From assembly GCA_032629725.1 (NCBI GenBank), contig JAFEVB010000007.1:682001-746000 (forward strand): a stretch of DNA of 64,000 nucleotides. Reading direction: 5' to 3'. The notes under the pieces were generated by a model, which ran no database searches, was not told the DNA's origin, and was given only the letters and a program-made list of their open reading frames with translations. A program made the position numbers and the translations under genes. The stretch comes from Gremmenia infestans. Taxonomy: Eukaryota > Ascomycota > Leotiomycetes > Helotiales > Hamatocanthoscyphaceae. Below, piece after piece: positions 1 through 9,788 of the stretch (position 1 is its first letter; every line of letters starts with the position of its first letter).

Positions 1-619
1 GGCACACGCTCGCGACGAATACCTCTTCGTATACTCCGTCTACGTCCTCGAAGCATCCACCAGCAACCGCCTCACGCACTTCTACCCACCTCTGAACCTC
101 ATCCCACTGATCCTCATCCGGCCCCTTCGCCTCTGTCTTCCAGCCTCTCATCTACGCCGAACCCGCATCATGCTCCTCAAGATAACTCACGCCCCTATCG
201 TTGCCTGCATCTGGCTTTTCGAGCGCATGCACGAGCGCGTTAACAAGTCCGGCGCTGACGCATTTTCCTCCACAGATCCCCAAAATACCTCGTCCAAGAC
301 CAAATCAAAGAAACAAAAGCCATTCTTGTCAAAAGCGCAACTTAGCGATAACAGGAACTCCCTGGCTGTCTTTGATGGAGCTGCGAGTTCAGGGGAGGAG
401 TATGAGAGGGGTAAAAAGGAGGAGAGTTTAGCGAGGGAACGCGTGCTAGAGGATAGAGTTGTGGAGCTGGAGGATAGAATTGCGGATTTGAGTGCCAAGA
501 ATGAGGAGTTGAGGACGTTGAGTGCCAAGAGTGCCCAGATTGAAGAGTTGAAGGCGTTGATTATCGCGGGGCAGGGGACGGCTAATAACTCCTACAGTGT
601 TGTAAGGCCGTCCCCATAA
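1..619 (+). CDS. yvc1: Yvc1-type TRP vacuolar cation channel, C-terminal part
   Basis: The reading frame is already open at base 2 and runs to TAA at 617-619, so only the last ~205 residues lie in the window. The visible part begins with a stretch like the end of the TRPY channel core (LFVYSVYVLEASTSNRL, then YPPLNLIPLILIRPLRL), which in fungal Yvc1/TRPY proteins forms the last membrane segment and the post-pore region. After that comes a basic linker and an acidic, heptad-like coiled coil (about 40 residues, VEDRIADLSAKNEEL type) near the C-terminus. Family knowledge: these channels release calcium from the vacuole on stretch or calcium stimulation. The pore itself is outside the window, so the assignment rests on the C-terminal signature. 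No frame break is seen. Confidence 0.8.
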   Translation, partial: AHARDEYLFVYSVYVLEASTSNRLTHFYPPLNLIPLILIRPLRLCLPASHLRRTRIMLLKITHAPIVACIWLFERMHERVNKSGADAFSSTDPQNTSSKTKSKKQKPFLSKAQLSDNRNSLAVFDGAASSGEEYERGKKEESLARERVLEDRVVELEDRIADLSAKNEELRTLSAKSAQIEELKALIIAGQGTANNSYSVVRPSP

Positions 620-1573
620 AAAGAAGAAGCTATCCGGCACCGATTTATAATGTGCCAGGAGGCGTGGGACTTTGACAGCCGATGGGAAGTGCCGCTTTCT
701 ATCTCCAGCAAACCCACCCAAAGGTTTATACTTGGCGGTCCTTTTTGTGGGGAAGGCGTGAATCACTGTAGGAGATAAGTATAACGCATTGGACAATTAC
801 AGATGTAGATATTATGGGCTGGATGGGATGTACATATACGACAAGCGGTCAAAATAATTGTGTATATTCTGGATAGGTTGGGGAAAGGAATAGACAAGAC
901 AGATTTCAGGTCATAATGATACCGACGATGAACATCTTGAAAGTGAGTGATATGCCAGACCAGTATTTCCCCCCTAAAAATGCATGATATTGAGTGGAAT
1001 GGACCGGGATAAGTTTGGAGAGTACAGTATGAGAAGAAAGATATGACAGATTCGAAACGTCTCAGCCTGCCCAGATGATCCGTTGAGCAGTCGGCCAGAG
1101 AGTTTAGTTGCAGTTCGTGGGAGGAATTGTTCCTGGAAATGCTTGTCGTCGTCGACGACCCACTGTCCATTTACGTCCTGTGTGAGTCTAAGACTATGTA
1201 GGACGGCGCTAGCCTAATGCTAGGGCAGTCTGTGGTACATTTTTACTCGATGAGCAGCATGTATGCGGGCGTAGTCTTCTGAATGATGGATGTGAGTTTC
1301 CAGGTTGGTATCTAAAGGAAGTAGAAGATGCTACTGTAAGCTCACCCCTCATTTCCCCCACCCACTCTCGTTGAGGACAGAAAAAGCAGTAGTCAGCTAT
1401 GATAGCTCTTGGATGTGCGACTCCGGTAGTTTGGAGCAGTGCAGTGTCTCTGTTTCTGTCGAGACCAGAGCTGCTAGCCGCTGTATACCCTCCCCATCCA
1501 GCTATGCGACAACCAACGACCCCCTGCTACAGTAGACATCTCACTTCCTTCCGATCTAACTTCTAACCTGCTA
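620..1573. other. Intergenic spacer between convergent genes
   Basis: This 0.95 kb lies between the 3' ends of the TRP channel and the MFS gene. Short open frames at 763-1170 (minus) and 1305-1535 (plus) have no recognisable motif, signal peptide or splice structure. I see only presumed 3' untranslated sequence. Confidence 0.6.
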
Positions 1574-3429
1574 TCACTCGTCCTCGCCCTCACCCTCGAC
1601 TTCTTTCTCGATTCCGATAAACATAGTAGATATCGTCGCTGAACAATAACATCCCTATATATGTCAAGTGAAAATCAGAATCAGCTCATTACTCTATTCC
1701 ACTTCGCTTCTATACTATACCACCATATTATATTAGATGAGACTTACCGCAGCAACGAAAAATGGCATCGCAAGCCAGAGGTCCTCGAGCCTTAATGATG
1801 CGGCAAATATATGCTGCATGCCCGGATCTCCTACCGCGTGGCCTAGGCTTTCCAGCACGGTGATGCTGGCGTAGACGGTGGCTTTGTCGCGGGGCGTTAC
1901 CCAGGTTGAGATTAGCGAGAGCGCTGAGACGCGGGAGCCGAAGCCGGTTGAGAAGATGGCGACGCCTGTGTGTATGTGTGGTTCAGGTTAGTTGCTAGTA
2001 TGGGGGGTTTTGCACGTGTTGAGAAAGTTTGGGAAGGGGGGCGGGGAGAGGAGAGGAGAGGAGAGGAGAGGAGAGATGCGTACCGAGTGGCAAGAGGGAT
2101 TTAGTGGGAGCTAGTCCGATGGCGAGAGAGCCCATGGACATCAAACACACGCTTGTGCGGACGAGGAAGAGGTCTATGGTCTGTGGGCGCACGGCGTATT
2201 TGGTGCGGATATGGGATGTTAGGGCGGGGATGAGGAAGAGGAAGAGGAGGATATTGATGCCTGCTGTTTCCGTATAGAATGTTGCGCCGGTGGAGAGGGG
2301 AAGGTTGAACCGGATATTGGCGTATTGGATTAGGACATTGAGGGTTGTGTAGCGGAGGATGCCGACGAGGAAGACGGGGATCGTGAAGAGGATGTTAGGG
2401 TTTGAGAGGAGCGTTAGGAGGCGGGATGTTGTAGTGGGTTTTGTGATGGTACGTGAGGTATAGTCTTCTGCTATGGGGTCTTCAGGGCTTTCTGAATGGT
2501 GTTTCGAGCCTCTTGGGTCGGGCATGACTGCTAAGAGGATCGAACATAATATGACTGAACCCATAGCTAGGCTACAAGGAATCCAGGGCGAGATATCTGT
2601 AGTGACCGATGCCACGAATGAAGCAATAAGCTCCGCAACGTAGAACGCTGAAAATATATAGTAAAAGCCATGGCTCCTTAAACATTTGTTAGGCATGATA
2701 TTGAAACTTAGGCCGTAACTACTTGCCTCTGTTTTGAAGGTATAGCCTCCGAGGCCATTGCCCACATGTATGCAGATGCTGAATTTAAACCCCCACCACA
2801 AAGGAGAAGAATCGAAGACAGCCAGACTAATCGGACGGGGAATACCTTTGGAAATGCACCTATGGATTTGATAAATATATAAATTTTGTGACAGATTACA
2901 GTGAGGAACAACATACAAACGACAAATATCTCACACAACGATGCTGCAACGCCCACCAGAGCAGTTGCCAATATCTTCCTCCTCCCATAGCGATCCCCTA
3001 ATCTCCCAAACGGAATAGCAACAAGCAGAACTAATCGTCAATAAGAAATGAACATCGTGATCTTAGTCATTTTGATAGGATAATACCTGGAATAGTATCA
3101 AAGCTTGATTTCCAACCTCTAAGAGTAGCGAGTGGACCCTGAATATCGGGAATTTTACATAACTCGTCCTGTACTCCATTCCCCGGAAAGTTGTAATAAG
3201 AAAGACACAAGGAATTCTCAAGTAGTTTGATAAGTGGAGCAACGAGGATAATTTCGCAAAACGCAAGCAGGAAATGTATTGCCATGAAGTAGAGGATGAG
3301 GACTGATAGTGGGGTGGCCGCCGGACCTGACACTTGGTCTGGCTCTTGATTTGATAAGAGAGGAGTATGAGGAGATGGGTTATGCTCCTGAGCTGAAGCC
3401 GATGGCTTTACCATGTCAGGTTTAGCCAT
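1574..3429 (-). CDS. MFS transporter (12-TM type), six exons
   Basis: Joining six exons (introns about 3031-3086, 2860-2916, 2677-2726, 1966-2083, 1655-1747) gives exactly 494 codons with no stop. Exon 1 carries a polar N-terminus and the first membrane helix; exon 2 holds the MFS motif A, GRLGDRYGRRK, in the loop after TM2; later exons carry repeated hydrophobic helices (LLTLLSNPNILFTIPVF, AGINILLFLFLIPAL) and a short acidic tail. It resembles the broad group of fungal MFS proteins often found near secondary-metabolism or catabolic genes; substrate unknown. The first in-frame ATG is at 3429. Intron 3 appears to use a GC donor (GCAAGT), and intron 4 contains a GAGAG microsatellite. Removing intron 2 removes a false hydrophobic insertion. 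It lies 0.5 kb downstream of, and on the same strand as, the FAD oxidoreductase. Confidence 0.85.
2046..2075. repeat. (GAGAG)6 microsatellite inside an intron
   Basis: Six perfect GAGAG units sit inside the fourth intron of the MFS gene, a few bases from its 5' splice site. On the coding strand this is a CTCTC pyrimidine tract. Confidence 0.9.
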
Positions 3430-3973
3430 GGTTCTTGATATCGAGGGGTTAAAGATGTGGTAATGGGGTAGGGTGTCTTTGAGGAGAGCGAAGGGACCCA
3501 CCTCACCGCCCGGCAGAATTTGCGGTCATCCAAAACACGCCTTGTCGCGTCGACCTCAGTCGGCTTCTCCATCTCACACACGATTGACAGACAAGCTGTT
3601 GTCGTCGGATTTTTGATAAGCATCCTCATTGCTTGCACTTCTACCTCCGCATAGCGCGTTCGATTCTTACGCGTACGGAGGGGAATTATTCTTCTATTCT
3701 CCTTTTCCTCCAGCTGCCGAGTGGTGTACTGTACGCTGTAGCTTATTTTGAACCTTGTTTACTATTTGGGAACGACTTTGCCACCGGAGGTTGTATAGCG
3801 AAGCTATGGAAAGTATCTCGATTTGCTTGCATATGAGGCTGTCAAAGCCACGAGGCGGGCGAGCTCAGGGTGAAGAATAAGGACAAGTGTTACGGTGGCT
3901 ATTTGCATATTGGATACGTAAGAGATCAAGTTGTGCTCTGTAGTATTGCGCCGCTAGTAATAATTACAACTTT
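3430..3973. other. Spacer / promoter of the MFS gene
   Basis: About 0.54 kb separates the stop of the FAD oxidoreductase gene from the start of the downstream MFS gene on the same strand. Short frames here (for example 3408-3638 minus) have no motif. It must hold the upstream 3' end and the MFS promoter; I recognise no specific element. Confidence 0.5.
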
Positions 3974-5500
3974 TTATTTTGATGCGAGTTTCAGTGCCCT
4001 TTCCTTGTTCATGTTGAAACACTCTGGAAGTCCAGTTTCGCTCCAATCCTTTCCAAGCATCAATTTGACAATACCTGGCGCACAAGTAAATATACGTGCC
4101 ATCCCTAAATCAGAATCAAGGTTAATAGTCATCTCAAGCGGAAAAGCCAAATAAGTTGATCAGGGGCACGTACCATGACCGCCAAATCCAGCACAAACCC
4201 ATTGTCCATTCATCCCTTCTACAGGTCCTACAAAAGGGACATAGTCGGCAGTCATCCCTATGATTCCAGTCCACGCATGATCTAATCCTTCACCATGCAC
4301 GTCCCTTCCAGCAATATCTCGATCCTTGCCTGGAAACAAAACTTGCCACTGCTTCAACGCCTCGTTCAAAATTTCCTCATTATAGCTTCTGTCCTCGAAA
4401 GTCACGCAGCCTTTCAACGTTTCGGGACTCAAATTCGGGCTCCCTCGAGAAACGCCAAAAATCATTGTTCCGTCGTTTTTACGTTGAATCAAAGAATAAA
4501 AGTGGTGAAGGTCATATCTCAAGGAGAACGTGCTATCTAACGTGTTTGATCCTGAAAATGCGGGCGGTGCGATTATCGAGTGTGCTTGCGCTCTATTCGG
4601 AGTTAAATGTGGTTCTAGCTGTGGTAGCAGAAGTGATGCATATGCATTCGTGCAATGAATCACGTTGCGCGTGGTAACATTGCCTCTAGGAGTATGGATG
4701 TCCCATGACTCGCCGTTGTCATGTTTCGTGACTTTTGAAACACTGCAATGTGTGAAGAGAGTCACTCCACGCTCAATTGCAGCGTTCAACAGCCATTGAG
4801 CCAATTTTGCAGGGTGGCTCGACCCAGCGGGCCATTCGTACGCAGCCACAGCATTCTTGATCCTAGTACGAGTTTGGGCTTCTTCCGTATCATAGTACTT
4901 GACGTGCGAGACATCGCCACCGGCTTTTCTGAAAGCTTCGAAAACCTCTGCTTCATATGCTGCAAATTCCGGGGTCATGCACACGTCAAAGGTAGTTGAC
5001 AGATTGAAATCACATTGAACCTCATGTTTGCGGACGAATTCATCGACTTTATTGAGAACAAGGCGTTCATTGGCGAGGATCTTTAAGGCTTGTTCAGGGC
5101 CGTGAAATGTTGAGTAGTGCTTGAAACCACGGAACGCGTCTGACAAGATGATTAGGAAGAGCTTCTCTGATAGAACCAATATCTACGTTCGCGATTCAAT
5201 CATACCTGGTCTTACGTGCCCGGCATTACGACCACTTGCTCCTGATGCAGCTTCTCTTGCCTCGAGAATGATAATGTCCTTTCCATTTACCCCACTCTCG
5301 GTCAGCTCAAAACTCGTCAATGCCCCAGAAATTCCAGAACCGATGATAACATAGAGACATTCGTTAGGGACGTTTGCATCCCGATTGGCATTGAGATGAG
5401 GAAATGCTCGTGTTGTTCGTTGCCAGTATGAGAGACATGGGTTTGGTATCGGTCCTGAGGCCTTGACGCCTCTTTTGAGGTCATCATTTGATGCAATCAT
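3974..5500 (-). CDS. FAD-dependent oxidoreductase (DAO superfamily)
   Basis: Three exons (introns about 5140-5205 and 4105-4173) join to exactly 464 codons. The N-terminal third has the dinucleotide-binding fold: VIIGSGISGALTSFEL followed by an acidic strand end (IIILEAREAASGASGRN), the usual DAO-family FAD signature. Near the C-terminus GMTADYVPFVGP and CAGFGGHGMARIF are the second FAD-contact region. The family oxidises amines, N-methyl or D-amino acids to imines or aldehydes with hydrogen peroxide release. No signal peptide or membrane helix is seen, and there is no obvious peroxisomal SKL-type tail (the protein ends in LASK). It is flanked by two MFS transporters, one divergent across 443 bp, which suggests uptake and oxidation of an external nitrogen compound; the substrate cannot be read from sequence. 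Confidence 0.87.
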
Positions 5501-5943
5501 GACCTCTTGATTTCGAGTGACAAGTAATATTAGGATTTATCCGCGAGTGGCTAAACGACTCTAGGCTAGAAACACCATTTATGATGTTGCTGCTTGAACT
5601 TTGACAGGTGTCGGGCGATGTAGTTACTATTTTGTCACGTTTCGGCACTTTGCGAACACATCGATATCATCACGCGTAGGCCCTTATTTTGCTTATCAGC
5701 CATTCATTATTACCTTCTATATCTGCATGTAAAAACCCATAATTTATTTGGCCGCTGGCCGTCTGGGGGCCCTGATAGATCTGCAAGATCGTGCCATAAC
5801 TATCAAGCAGTATCTCTTGGCAACCAAAGAGTGGGATTTTAAGTGTTACGAAACGGGGTCAACAAATCTAAGTATATATTTGTTACCCACGAAAATGTTG
5901 TTGCGCCAAACACTTCCGTGGTGTCCTCGAGATAATTGGCAGA
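5501..5943. promoter_or_regulatory. Bidirectional promoter, oxidoreductase / transporter pair
   Basis: This 443 bp region lies between the divergent start codons of the FAD oxidoreductase and the allantoate/pantothenate-type transporter, so it should contain both promoters. A CTTATC (reverse GATAAG) at 5692-5697 fits a GATA-factor (AreA-type nitrogen control) site, but a single hexamer can occur by chance. Confidence 0.5.
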
Positions 5944-8059
5944 ATGGTGTCCTTCAAGTCGTTGTCGTTTGGGAGGTCGACCAAAGTAGAAAAGCATGAA
6001 AGAAGTCCGGCTGAGAAGAGCTTGGTTCTTCGACTGGATATTTTTTTGATGACATTTGGGTGCATATCGCAAGGTTTGTCTTTTTCTATTCTACATAAGC
6101 TGATCATCATTTACTAAAAAGCCATTTTTTGTAGTTATCAAGTGGGTTTTCCCCCCCCATATAAGGACAATCGGACTCATTTCACAGGTACCTCGATCAG
6201 CAAAACATCAGTAATGCCTATGTCTCCGGGATGAAAGAAGACCTTCATCTCTATGGCAATGAATTGAATTAGTAAGGCGAAACCCCCAGATTCGGTAATT
6301 CAGAGCTAATAAATTGGCGTTCAGTTTCACGACGTATTTTAATGTGGCCTATTGCATTATGCTCATCCCCTCCCAAATCATCTTGACTTACGTCCGACCG
6401 AGTTATTGGCTTCCTAGTCTTGAAATACTATGGGGTTTGATGACGGGCCTCATCGCAACCGCTCACAATGCAAAGCAAGTTTATGTGCTTCGAGTCTTCC
6501 TTGGGTTGTGTGAAAGCAGTGCCTGGCCAGGCATGATAACCTTGTTTAGTGAGTTGTCTTGTTTGCGCATTTGAGCTCTTGGAGGCTGCGGTGCTTAAGA
6601 TTCCTTTGTGGCACTGATCTAACTTGTTGGGGCAGTGCATTGGTATACTCCCTTAGAACTGGCGAAGCGCATGGGGTTCTATCATTCGTGTCAGGCTGTG
6701 GGTAGCATGATGTCTGGTGCGCTTCAGGTGGCCATAACAAACACACTCGATGGGAGCACTGGTCTTGCTGGGTGGAGGTAATTTCAAGACTTCCTTGCGA
6801 ATACATCTCAACTGACATGGGTGTAAAGATGGTTGTTTGTCATCAATGCGATTATTACCGTGGTTTGGGGTGTCCTTGGCTTTTTCATGATTCCCGATTT
6901 ACCAAATAACCCGAACCCAAGAGCTTTTTGGTTCACAAAGGAGCATGCTGCCATGGCCATGGAGCGGTTAGAGCGCCACAATCGTGCTGAGCCGAAGAGG
7001 ATGACTTGGGTTGGTGTAAAGTATGGCATCATCCTTGAACATCTTCAAGCGATGAAAAAACTGACTTGAACAGGCGCACATTTTCTACATGGGTCGTGTA
7101 CTTCATCGCCGTCTTGTATCCCGCCACGGTCCTGGGATCTGCCGGTTACGGGTATTTCAACCTCTTCCTGAAAAGTCTCAAACACCCCGATGGTAGTAGG
7201 GTATGGAGCACCTCACAAGTAAACGCAATTCCAATTGGAGGTGGCGCCATTAATGTTGTGTTTGGTATGTTCTTTCTGAACTCAGTCATCAGTTTCTACC
7301 TGGTATCTAAGTCTTCATTTAGTTTGGATTTGGGCACTGCTCTCGGATTACCTTCAAACTCGCTGGACGCTTATTATAGCTCAAGCGGTTATTGGAATCA
7401 TCCCTTGCATCATCATGAGCATTTGGACCTCCCATCCCACCTCCGTTGCGCTCTCGGCCGTCTACGCTAGCTACTTTATCTGCTACTTGACACTCGGAAC
7501 GGCCCCGTTAATCTTTTCCTGGCTCTCCGATCTGTAAGTTACTTGGCAGTCAATCATAACCCCACGACAGAAGCTGATCTTGGACAGAATCCCCCAAGAT
7601 CCGGAGGCACGATCCCTGATTGTGGGAGTCGCAGTAGCAGTCTATTATGCTATCTCAGCTTGGTCGCAGGTCTTAGTTTGGCCTGCAGTCCAGGCTCCAT
7701 ACTGTATGTTATGAACCCAAAGTCCCCTAGGGAACCAAGTCACTAATCAACCGGTCTAGATAAATACGGGTGGCAATCCGCGCTCGCTCTCTGGGTGTTG
7801 GTTATCATCATGACGTGTATTTTGCGCTTCATCGATATCCGCTACTTGCTGTATTTCTATCCACATTACCTTTCTGAATCCGACTCTTTCACTAACGATT
7901 ATTTGTAGACCTAAGCGTCTCGCTTTTGCAACGACGGTGATTTATACGGATGCAGCGGAAGAAGAGCTTGGAGGTGACACAATGGAGTCAGAGGCAGCCG
8001 AGGATCGGGATAGCAAGACGGCAAAGCAAGGCAAGACTTCGGATGTAGCTTCTATCTAG
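5944..8059 (+). CDS. MFS transporter, allantoate/pantothenate permease type (Liz1/Dal5-like)
   Basis: At least eight exons can be strung together by splice sites and conserved motifs. The start ATG at 5944 gives a short polar N-terminus ([14 protein letters not shown]), then the family signature [32 protein letters not shown] and [12 protein letters not shown], all standard for the anion:cation symporter (Liz1/Seo1/Dal5) family. Later exons give [18 protein letters not shown], further helices and a hydrophilic acidic tail ending at TAG 8057-8059. Residues VIK of the signature are supplied by a 7-base micro-exon at 6135-6141 between two introns. Known substrates of relatives include pantothenate, allantoate, nicotinate, biotin and dipeptides; which applies here is unknown. 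The divergent FAD oxidase suggests joint use of a nitrogen compound. Confidence 0.85.
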
Positions 8060-9788
8060 TTGATCGGTACAGTCTTAAAAGCGGTTATGTATTTACTTGG
8101 TAGTATCTTATCTCGGTATAACAAAGCACCAGTTCCGTCAAGAAAGTATATGACAAATAAGAACATGAGCACTGAAAATGCAATTTCAAGTGTTTACACG
8201 AGCGAGCAAAGCTATAAAGATTTGAGTTTTGAATGACTTTGCAAGTAACGAAATCCCTTAGGCAGACTCAACAGCATTCTCACGTCAAAACAACACTTTC
8301 TAAAACAAGCCGTGCGGTCAGCACTGAGCCTCCAAGGACGCTCCTTCCTGTCTCAGCTTCAGTCAACGAACGAGTATTTCACAGTACGAGAATCCGTGTG
8401 TCCAGCTAGCTGATGTTTTGTTTTGTTTCGTTTCATTTATATCTCCTCACCATGCTTCCTTCCCTTCCCTCTGTCAAAAATCACCATGCCATGCCATGCC
8501 TTCCGTCCACAGTTCCCAAAAACCTCGATCGATATCAGGAGAATGTAATGTACAAAGTAACGTGCTCCTATTTAGTATCGAGAGTATCCATCCAGTTTGT
8601 ACTTTGTCGTCAAGCAAGTAGGCAAGCAGGCAGGATTCTTGACATAAGCCACGAAGCCACCACGAACGACTCTTGACGATATGAGGCTGTGATGGATAGA
8701 TGAGCTTAAGCGCTCTTTCTTTCTTTCTTTCTTGTCCTTGGGCAAGAACGATGGATGGAAGGACGGAAGGAATGAATAAAGCGAGCGAGCGAGCAGGGCC
8801 AAATCGAAACCCATGATAGGCGTCTTTGCTTCCCCTTCATCTATCTGTCAAACGCGCCAACGCCGGCCATCGTTCTATACCTACCTACCTTACATCTCTA
8901 TCGGTCTCTCCCCCCCCCGGACGTCTTTCTACGAACTACTTCTACTTCTACTCCGCACGTACGAGTACCACGCCCGCCAACTCTGCATGGCAATGTGGAG
9001 AGCAGAGCAGAACCCACCCCAACTCCACCCCACCCCCATCTTCGAAAAAGGCGGTGTAAGGTCCCCAGGGATACAGTACATTACAGTAGCACTTGTCTAT
9101 CGGTAATTAAGCAAGCATGTCTTGTCTTCTAGGATATACTTTCTCACTCACGCCTCCAGGTATCCAGGCATCCAGACCAGGGATTGAGGCAATTCGAGTA
9201 CCTACTTACTTACTTCACTTCTGGCCAGAATCGGGGGGGTTTTTCTTTCCTGTCACGTCGTACTTACCTACCCTGTATCACCCACTGTACATACTGTAGG
9301 TAGGGTCTTTATGATGTCGCGCTGCAGCGGCTTGCAGCGTGTTGCAGCACCAAAAATCCCAGAGCCTGTAAGCCCCGGTAAACGCTCCGATCTCACGCTG
9401 TAAGGTACAGCACAGTGGAGTACGGAGTACAGTACTTCCCCACCGCGCCCCACCTCGCACAACTTGCATCAAGTTGTGTCCTCGACGAAACATGGATACG
9501 AGGAACATGGGCTTTGGATACGTCTGTTCCACCACTCAATGTCACATTGTCATTTGCATGCAAGGTCAAGACTGGAAGTAATGACAAAGAAAATTTATTT
9601 TGGTATCTCTATATGTCCTTGACACCTCCCCTCCAAGTATCGATTACACCCCTCAACTTCCAAAACCTGATGCTAACTTCTATAAAACAACAGGAGAATT
9701 AATGTATGCACAGCGGTATATAATTTCAAAACACCAGGCACCAACTTTCACAGCGTGTATAAAAGGCAGCTTTCACAACAGTGAGCAT
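8060..9788. other. Intergenic spacer with simple repeats
   Basis: This 1.7 kb lies between the 3' ends of the Liz1-type transporter and the proton ATPase. It holds short tandem tracts ((CTTT)n near 8717, (GAGC)n near 8781, (CCTA)n near 8881, poly-C near 8911) and a TACGGAGTA motif at 9421-9429. Small open frames are proline/serine rich products of these repeats with no motif. The part nearest 9788 is probably the ATPase 3' UTR. Confidence 0.6.

Noticed and set aside
1574..8059. Secondary-metabolite gene cluster
   Set aside because: Two transporters and an oxidase are present but no backbone enzyme (polyketide or peptide synthase, terpene cyclase) or cluster regulator is in the window.
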